Origin: Cylicocyclus nassatus
Taxonomy: Eukaryota > Nematoda > Chromadorea > Rhabditida > Strongylidae
Length of the DNA: 64,000 bases
Direction: 5' to 3'
Assembly: GCA_958299035.1 (NCBI GenBank)
Contig: CATQJL010000001.1
Span: 81,965,071 to 82,029,070, forward strand
Every line of letters begins with the position of its first letter. The first letter of the stretch is position 1. The notes under the pieces are model-generated. The model searched no databases. It saw nothing but the letters and a program-made list of their open reading frames with translations, and was not told the origin of the DNA. The translations under genes were made by a program, and so were the position numbers. Shown here piece by piece: positions 58,595 through 64,000 of the stretch.

Positions 58595-58765
58595 CCTGAT
58601 TCAACTGGCTTGGCGGCTGGAAGGCGGGGCTTCGTGAACTAATTAGGCTAGCTAATGATCAGAGAGCATGCGTGCGGGAGAAATGCAGACTGCGGCGCGG
58701 GCGTAGCGGCCTTAACTAGATCACAAAGCCCCGTCTTCCAGACGCCAAGCCAGTTGAATCAAAGG
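58595..58765. mobile_element. MITE family P, copy 3
   Basis: CCTGATTCAACTGGCTTGGC start, GCCAAGCCAGTTGAATCAAA end, direct repeat TAACC at 58590-58594 and 58766-58770. It lies about 265 bp from copy 2. Confidence 0.8.
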
Positions 58766-59087
58766 TAACCTTTACAAGATGTACTGTTTTGAAGTTCTAA
58801 TGCTGGGTTCAAATCTTTCTTCTTTTTGCCAGGATATGGGGTTATCAAATCTCAGGAGATGAAGTGATTTCGGGATCACCAGCCTATTCGCTTCAATCTT
58901 TTGGCGAGTTATGTTTGCCGTGGAAGAATGAATAGTTTTTGAGTGACTTGTATTCCGACTAAAGGATCTCTTCAAATGCTTCTAGAAACTATCTGTAACA
59001 AGATCGCGTTAAGAGCCGGGCATAGATCACGCGACTTCATCGCCTAGCGATTTTCTCGACAAGACAACTGTTAGGGTTCATTGCATA

Positions 59088-59170
59088 CCGATCATCTTGC
59101 ATCTCGGTTGTGATAAATATTTGCGATTAGTCGGGATGGAAAACTATCACAACCGAAAGGCAAGATGATT
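59088..59170. other. Short imperfect hairpin
   Basis: GATCATCTTGCATCTCGGTT pairs with the stretch around CAACCGAAAGGCAAGATGAT, with TGTGATA/TATCACA extending the stem. Possibly a very small MITE. Confidence 0.5.
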
Positions 59171-59237
59171 AACATGCAATGGACTTGTAACATTGTCTTA
59201 ATACAAGAATCGCGAGGCAATGAAATCGCGTTATGTA

Positions 59238-59516
59238 CAGGGCTCCGCACGAGGTGGCTAGATGAAAATGGAAAAAACGAAGTCCCCCTTGACTTCTGGG
59301 AATTTTTACGAAGTCCCCTTTGACCCTCAACCAAATTCCCTGTAAAAGCCTGAAAAATTCCCCAAAATCCCCCAAAAAACGAAACGTCGACTAAAAAAGA
59401 AAGGTCGCCGCCGCCAATTTTCCGTGTCTCTTCGGTCACAAAAACGAAACCCCCTTTGCTTTTCGTCCCAAAAACGATACCCAGCTTGCTTGTAAGCCAC
59501 CTCGTGCCGAGCCCTG
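59238..59516. mobile_element. hAT-like MITE, 279 bp, 8-bp target duplication
   Basis: Termini CAGGGCTCCGCACGAGGTGG and inverse of CAGGGCTCGGCACGAGGTGG with GTTATGTA repeated at 59230-59237 and 59517-59524. Same family as 22926-24197 by its CAGGGC-CG-GCA...GAGGTGGC end. Interior has AAGTCCCCCTTGAC-type repeats. Confidence 0.9.
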
Positions 59517-59524
59517 GTTATGTA

Positions 59525-60070
59525 TGCCCGGCCCTTTAGTCACCTTGAGGCTAGCACTTTGGCTCAAACTATAACGGGGATCTCACTGCATGTTTGTTAA
59601 GACCACTTCTATTTCGCCCCGTTTTTACTTCGAACTAGTGGTAACTATAGAAAATTAGCCTCTCGCTTATTTATTTGTTTTCAATACTGTTTAGTTTCCG
59701 GGAGAGATTCTATGCGAAAGGGCGCCGTTAGAACACGTTTCAGGCTGCGTCCGGAGTTATCGTGCCAGCACTATGCCAGAGCCGTGCCGGAACGCCGATC
59801 AATCGATACGGGCGCGTGCACGTATACTTCGGCAGAACTTTGGCATGCCATGGAACAGCACTGGCACAGCTGTTCTAAAGCTACGTCCAGAGTTGGCGCA
59901 CGGCCAACTCTGGACGAGCTTTAGAATATCAAAATTTTCGGGCGCTTTCAAACTTGTACGGATCATATACTTCGGACATCACAGGAAAAATATTGAACAG
60001 CAAGAAGGCGATTAATTTTTTCAATTCGAGAGATGAGAGATATGCAGCTCTCTAACGATTGTTTTTGCAG
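59525..60070. other. Interval upstream of the small membrane-protein gene
   Basis: Holds a hairpin at about 59875-59927 (CGTCCAGAGTTGGC pairing with GCCAACTCTGGACG) within a GC-richer patch 59720-59930, perhaps a small MITE. The missing first exon of the next gene should lie here or further upstream; I could not identify it. Confidence 0.4.
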
Positions 60071-60830
60071 ACCAATTTCGCGGTTATTTTACTTACTGTA
60101 TGCAATTCCATTCTTCGTTATTGTCTCCTATTTGACATTTATATTTGTCTATCGCGCGAGAAGTAAGTGAAAAGATCAAATGAAGATAGCTCAATTACAA
60201 ATAATGCGTAATGGATTGTAGATGAAGAGAAACTCAAGAAACGAGCTGCGATTAAACCTGTAAGGCCAAAACCTGGAAAAATAGACAGAACAAATTTTGA
60301 ATTTCGTGGTCCGCTCCGCCTTCAAAGCAAATTAACTGGAGAAGTGGTAAGATTTATATGCTACATAATTCGTTAAATTTGATGAAAATCTTCCTATCAG
60401 CAATTTAACCAAAAAGAAAGCGAGCCATCAGCTCCTATCGACCGGGTTGTCTATGATGAAAATTTGAACGAAATTGTGGATATAGGAAGTGATGTCGAAG
60501 AAATAGAGGTCTGCAGTTTTCCAAATGAATTTTTAACAAAACCAAAAATAAATTTTTAGTGGATGTCACACTCAGCAGTATCCACGAAAAGACGTAGAAC
60601 AACCGTAACCACTTCCACGAAGCGAATGACTAAACGGAATGCGCCAAGCCCATCGAAAATGAATACGAACACTTTACAAACGAAATCGGCAAGGCTGAGA
60701 GCTGCTAAGGCAAAACTAGCCAAAACGGTTAAAACTAGAACTGTAGGATTTTGGTGTGATTTTAATATTTGTGCAACTGTTACAGTTGTTTTTGTTACAG
60801 ACGGAGAAGAGCACAGAAGAGGAGAAGTAA
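60071..60830 (+). CDS. Small single-pass membrane protein with basic tail, 5' partial model
   Basis: Exons: 60071-60162 (5' end is an acceptor, TTTTTGCAG), 60222-60346, 60401-60508, 60560-60742, 60801-60830 (TAA). Introns of 59, 54, 51 and 58 bp have GTAAGT, GTAAGA, GTCTGC and GTAGGA donors and good acceptors; every junction keeps frame, giving about 180 residues. Exon one encodes a membrane span (LLYAIPFFVIVSYLTFIFVY) followed by RAR, so the tail is probably cytosolic. The tail has a basic linker (KLKKRAAIKPVRPKPGK), an acidic stretch (IVDIGSDVEEIE), a Lys/Arg/Thr-rich segment (STKRRRTTVTTSTKRMTKRN) and ends TEKSTEEEK. No known domain. The start codon lies in an unseen upstream exon. Consistent tiny introns make a live gene likely. 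Confidence 0.7.
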
Positions 60831-61158
60831 GAGAAAATGTCGCGAAACAATCACACATCAATTTATCATCGGAATTGTTACTCGAGCATTAACATTAAAA
60901 GCTGTAAATGAGAACTCTCGTTAACCATGCAGCCAGAAAAAATTGTAATGCTTAGCCTATTGAGGGTTATCCACAATCTGCTTTGGATAAAGTGCCTAGA
61001 GTATTGCCAAGCAAACAATAGCCTGGAGCATAAAACTCGCACTAAAATTTGAGAATTTGTAAGCTCATGCGAATTTAATTTTCCCCTTTAATATAAAAGA
61101 TGCGATATCATGCAATTCTCAAAATAGTTAGGACGAATTTTATTGCTGTGATGGCGGC

Positions 61159-61164
61159 AATAAA
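61159..61164 (+). terminator. Possible polyadenylation signal AATAAA
   Basis: First clear AATAAA, 329 bases after the stop of the small membrane-protein gene. Confidence 0.3.
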
Positions 61165-61389
61165 GCTAATCTTAAACACTCATAATGAATTTATAAAATT
61201 GTGTAGTAAAACAGTGAATAGTTCAAATTTTGATTACATTCCCGTTTTGGACTCTATGACTTATACTTTTTGACAACGACAGATTGCTGGTCCCATCTTT
61301 GTACAAAAAGTTGTAACTTCAATACTTCCCATGTTCCGTGGTCATTGAATTGGGGCGCGCAAAACAGGTTGTTAGGTGGCCCTTCATTC

Positions 61390-61645
61390 TCAAAACTCTT
61401 TAACCTTACGTTTCGAGGATTTCGTTTATATCAGGGTCATATGAAAATTTGGAAAATTTGTGAAAATTGGCCATCTCAAAAAGCATGGGTGGCACTTCAG
61501 TAATTTCCCGAGAGCTCGTTGACTGTGCTGCAGTGAATTTTGACCATTAGAAAGAGATTGTGCATCGATGCTGGCAGATTTGGAAATTTTGTTCCACGTG
61601 TAGCGTTCATTTGAAAAAAAAAACGATATTATCTTACGGCTTAAT
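61390..61645 (+). mobile_element. Solo right-arm fragment of the 24604-25622 family
   Basis: GAAAATTTGGAAAATTTGTG, CTCAAAAAGCATGGGTGGCA and GTTCCACGTGTAGCGTTCAT follow the order of the right arm at about 25410-25590, then the worn end TTACGGCTTAATA. No left arm nearby. Confidence 0.65.
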
Positions 61646-61900
61646 ATATCTGACAGAATACTGTATCTTAATATCTTGCTGCGTATCTGTGTTTTTTTTG
61701 TGTTGCTTCGTGCTTGAAGCAGTTGTTCTAAGAGATTCTCTCCTCTAATGTGGTAATATCATATCTGTATCTTAAGAAAGGCTTTTCTCGCTCTACCTGA
61801 TTGAATTCTGGTAAAATCACTGCGCTAACAAGGCAGGCTTAAGATAGCGGTTGGCCGAAATGCGATCCTTTTTGAGAACACATGCTCTTGTAAGGAAATC
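61646..61900. other. Gene-free interval
   Basis: Nothing recognised. Confidence 0.4.
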
Positions 61901-61904
61901 ACCA

Positions 61905-62880
61905 CAATGCGTGAAAGGAGATGTAATGAGGTGACGTATGCACATACCCACTCTTATATAAAAATCATCTTGCTCGTAGAAATTTATGTTGAGAACTAAT
62001 TAGTACCCTATTCTCAGGAGTATAAGACGCGGGGATTTTTTTCCCAAAATTGACTAGTCCAAACACGCCAAAAGACAGCGACCAAAGGACCATATACCGT
62101 GTGCGTAATGCTTAACGGCAGTGTCCGGGCAGATTTGGACACTTTCGAATACTATCATAACCGGAGTACTAGGAACTCGATCTAGAATTATCGCGCAGAT
62201 TCGACTCTCAAACATCCCCTGTAAAAGGAGAAAATCGGCGCAGAAAACCCAAACCTAGAGGACCACGCCCACTCATTCGCACGGCCCGCCCCCTTGAATG
62301 AACTCTCTTTAGCCTTTGGCACGTTTTCACCTGACCGCAATGGAACACATGGTGTCTACCTGCTCATGCTTGCTTTCGACAAGGATAGCATTGGGAGCAC
62401 TCGTAACCGATTCTCACAAAAATTGTCTCAAAAATGGGTGTTTTGAGGAATTCACACATTTTGAATGCCATAAATGGAATCAGCGCCTTGAAGAGACCTG
62501 GATAAGGCAAAAAATAGAGATCGAAATTGTGCCTAGACGCTGCCTTCGAGACTATCGTGCGCTAAAGGATCGCTTTCCAAAACACAGTGAACCAGCTAAA
62601 CAGCTCGTTTGAAAATTCAAACGGTTCAATTCAAAAAAATGCGGTTTATACAACAACTGAAAGTAGGGTAAATGTCTTACAAATGTTTTACAAGCAATGA
62701 CTTTCTGCGAATAGGAACATTTGTTGATTCAACGTTATAGGTGCTAGAGTAAAACAGAAGCTAGGAGTACCTTTTACCAGTCACTTTCCACCGTTCACGA
62801 CAAATGCAGAAATTTCATAATTCAAAATTCACATGGATGCGTGTGCTAAAATGAGGTAAAAAACAGCTTTTTTCTGTTTG
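61905..62880 (+). repeat. Diverged repeat, partner of 61-420, split by about 600 bp
   Basis: Blocks 61905-62025 and 62660-62880 match the window's first 400 bases; the DNA between (about 62030-62650) is extra. The extra part contains a 98-codon frame (62316-62612) without a recognised domain and shows no clear terminal repeats. Confidence 0.5.
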
Positions 62881-62886
62881 CTCATT

Positions 62887-63100
62887 ATGAACCTCTCGGT
62901 TGATGACTGTATGAAATCTTTTCGATTGGAGCTTAATCTCCAAAATTTTCCTTATCTATTGACTGCTACTGAATCTGCCTATCAGTTCTTACAAAAGAGC
63001 ATCGTTATGTCAAGAAAAGTAGGTATGAGAAAAATATTCTGATTTGAATTCTTGCTTTTTCTTTCAGCGACGTTTTTCGAAAGTCTTAGTATCCCACTAA
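62887..63100 (+). CDS. Possible two-exon small protein (54 aa), unknown
   Basis: Exon one 62887-63018 starts ATG and reads MNLSVDDCMKSFRLELNLQN to QKSIVMSRK, then a GTAGGT donor; a TTCTTTCAG acceptor at 63059-63067 leads in frame to RRFSKVLVSH and TAA at 63098-63100. Good splice sites and short intron (49 bp) favour a real transcript, but the protein is short, without signal peptide or known domain, and could be part of a longer gene with upstream exons. An AATAAA lies at 63417-63422. Confidence 0.3.
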
Positions 63101-63114
63101 TAGCCGAAAAGTAC

Positions 63115-63522
63115 TCAAAGGCAGCGTACACCCAAAATTTCGCCTTCGATGTTTTTGTCATTCTGGGGCCTTTCCGTGCCCCTGATTACAGTTGTGACAT
63201 TAAAATTCTTCAGAAGTCTCAAAAAAGCCCGATTTCTAGGGACAGTGGCGGAAGAGTTTCGAACTGCTCGTCCCCGTCGGCATGCCAGCAGCTGCAACAG
63301 CATGATAGCCTGCAGTTGCAACTGCAACTGCTGCATATGCTGTCGTCGATTCGTCCGAAGGAGGCGGAGTGAAAGAAAAGGGGCTTTTTTCCTCCTCTTT
63401 GAAAATGCTAGTTTCCAATAAAGATAAGAATTTTTCAAAACTTTGGTATCTTTTAGCTTCCTATACATCCGGTGCTTCGATACTCTCACCACATTCAGAT
63501 TTTCGGTAGAAATTTGAGCCAA
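63115..63522. other. Low-complexity region open in several frames on both strands
   Basis: CAG/CTG/GCA-rich sequence (63285-63345) leaves long frames open on both strands: a 135-codon minus frame, 106- and 90-codon plus frames. One minus frame reads FSFTPPPSDESTTAYAAVAV before a stop and looks most protein-like. No splice evidence decides between them; I do not call a gene. Confidence 0.3.
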
Positions 63523-64000
63523 GAATATGAACCTAAAGAACGCCGCTGTAGCTATTCGTTGCTGTTGTTAATCATAGTTAGAAGCAAATAATAGAATAAC
63601 GTCATTCTCTCATTGTCTGAAGAAGAAATGATCAGATTACAAAAAATGCAGATTTTTAGCCTCGAAATGCATCGAAAAGATACCTTCCCTTTTCAGCAAA
63701 GTTTCATCGCAAAACACACTTGTAAAATCGTGACTACACTGCTTTGCCCAAGCAAAGATCGGCTACAGAATGAGTATAGTGTGCACCATTCTAATATCTC
63801 TCGAAAGTGAGGTCTTTGTGAAAATTCTTAGCAATTTTCTAGCCAAAGAAACTTTCTCGTGATTGCTACAATTACAGAAAAGTATGTTTTGTTTAGATAA
63901 AGCCTTACTGTTACAATAGTTTTTTGGAAAGATTGACTTAGCGAAGAATTACTGTGATTTTGAATTGAACTTTAGATCCTAATATTAGCCCTGTTGTAAA
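63523..64000. other. Gene-free interval at window end
   Basis: AT-rich, nothing recognised. Confidence 0.4.

Noticed and set aside
62316..62612. 98-codon plus-strand frame
   Set aside because: Lies in the insert that splits the 61.9 kb repeat; no domain, signal or splice support.

Overview
This is a stretch of a eukaryotic nuclear genome, most probably nematode. The evidence is introns of about 50 to 500 bp ending in TTTCAG-type acceptors, a likely spliced-leader acceptor ten bases before a start codon, genes split into small exons, and dense Tc1/mariner, hAT and Helitron-type elements. No bacterial gene organisation, tRNA, rRNA or CRISPR array was seen. I could not fix the genus.

Region by region. 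0-28 kb is almost all transposon-derived: foldback (giant-palindrome) TA-target elements at 1.2, 3.9, 10.4, 12.5, 15.7, 17.2 and 24.6 kb, two Helentron-like elements at 7.9 and 11.7 kb, a 1-kb foldback with a 5-bp target duplication at 13.4 kb, a CAGGG-type hAT element at 22.9 kb, and broken coding-like pieces near 3.1-3.9 and 7.1-7.5 kb. 28.2-34.5 kb is one LTR retrotransposon on the minus strand with near-identical LTRs, a primer site and a polypurine tract, keeping only decayed gag and protease. 34.6-48 kb is again transposon-rich and includes a hAT-like element nested in a mariner-like one. 48-64 kb holds the host genes: a secreted protein (48.9-49.9 kb, minus), a CNPPD1-type cyclin-fold membrane protein (54.3-56.0 kb, plus) and a small single-pass membrane protein with a basic tail (60.1-60.8 kb, plus, 5' end unresolved), plus a doubtful short two-exon gene at 62.9 kb.

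The main structural find is an old direct segmental duplication: about 20.6-27.1 kb matches about 37.7-47.1 kb in order. Each copy took different transposon insertions, so each serves as the empty-site control for the other. This shows, at base level, several clean insertions (two hAT with 8-bp duplications, two abutting TA-elements, a mariner-like element, a 172-bp MITE). The three better host genes are unrelated in function and lie apart; I see no operon. I found no clear new cellular system; the new material is the transposon architecture and two unrecognised host genes.
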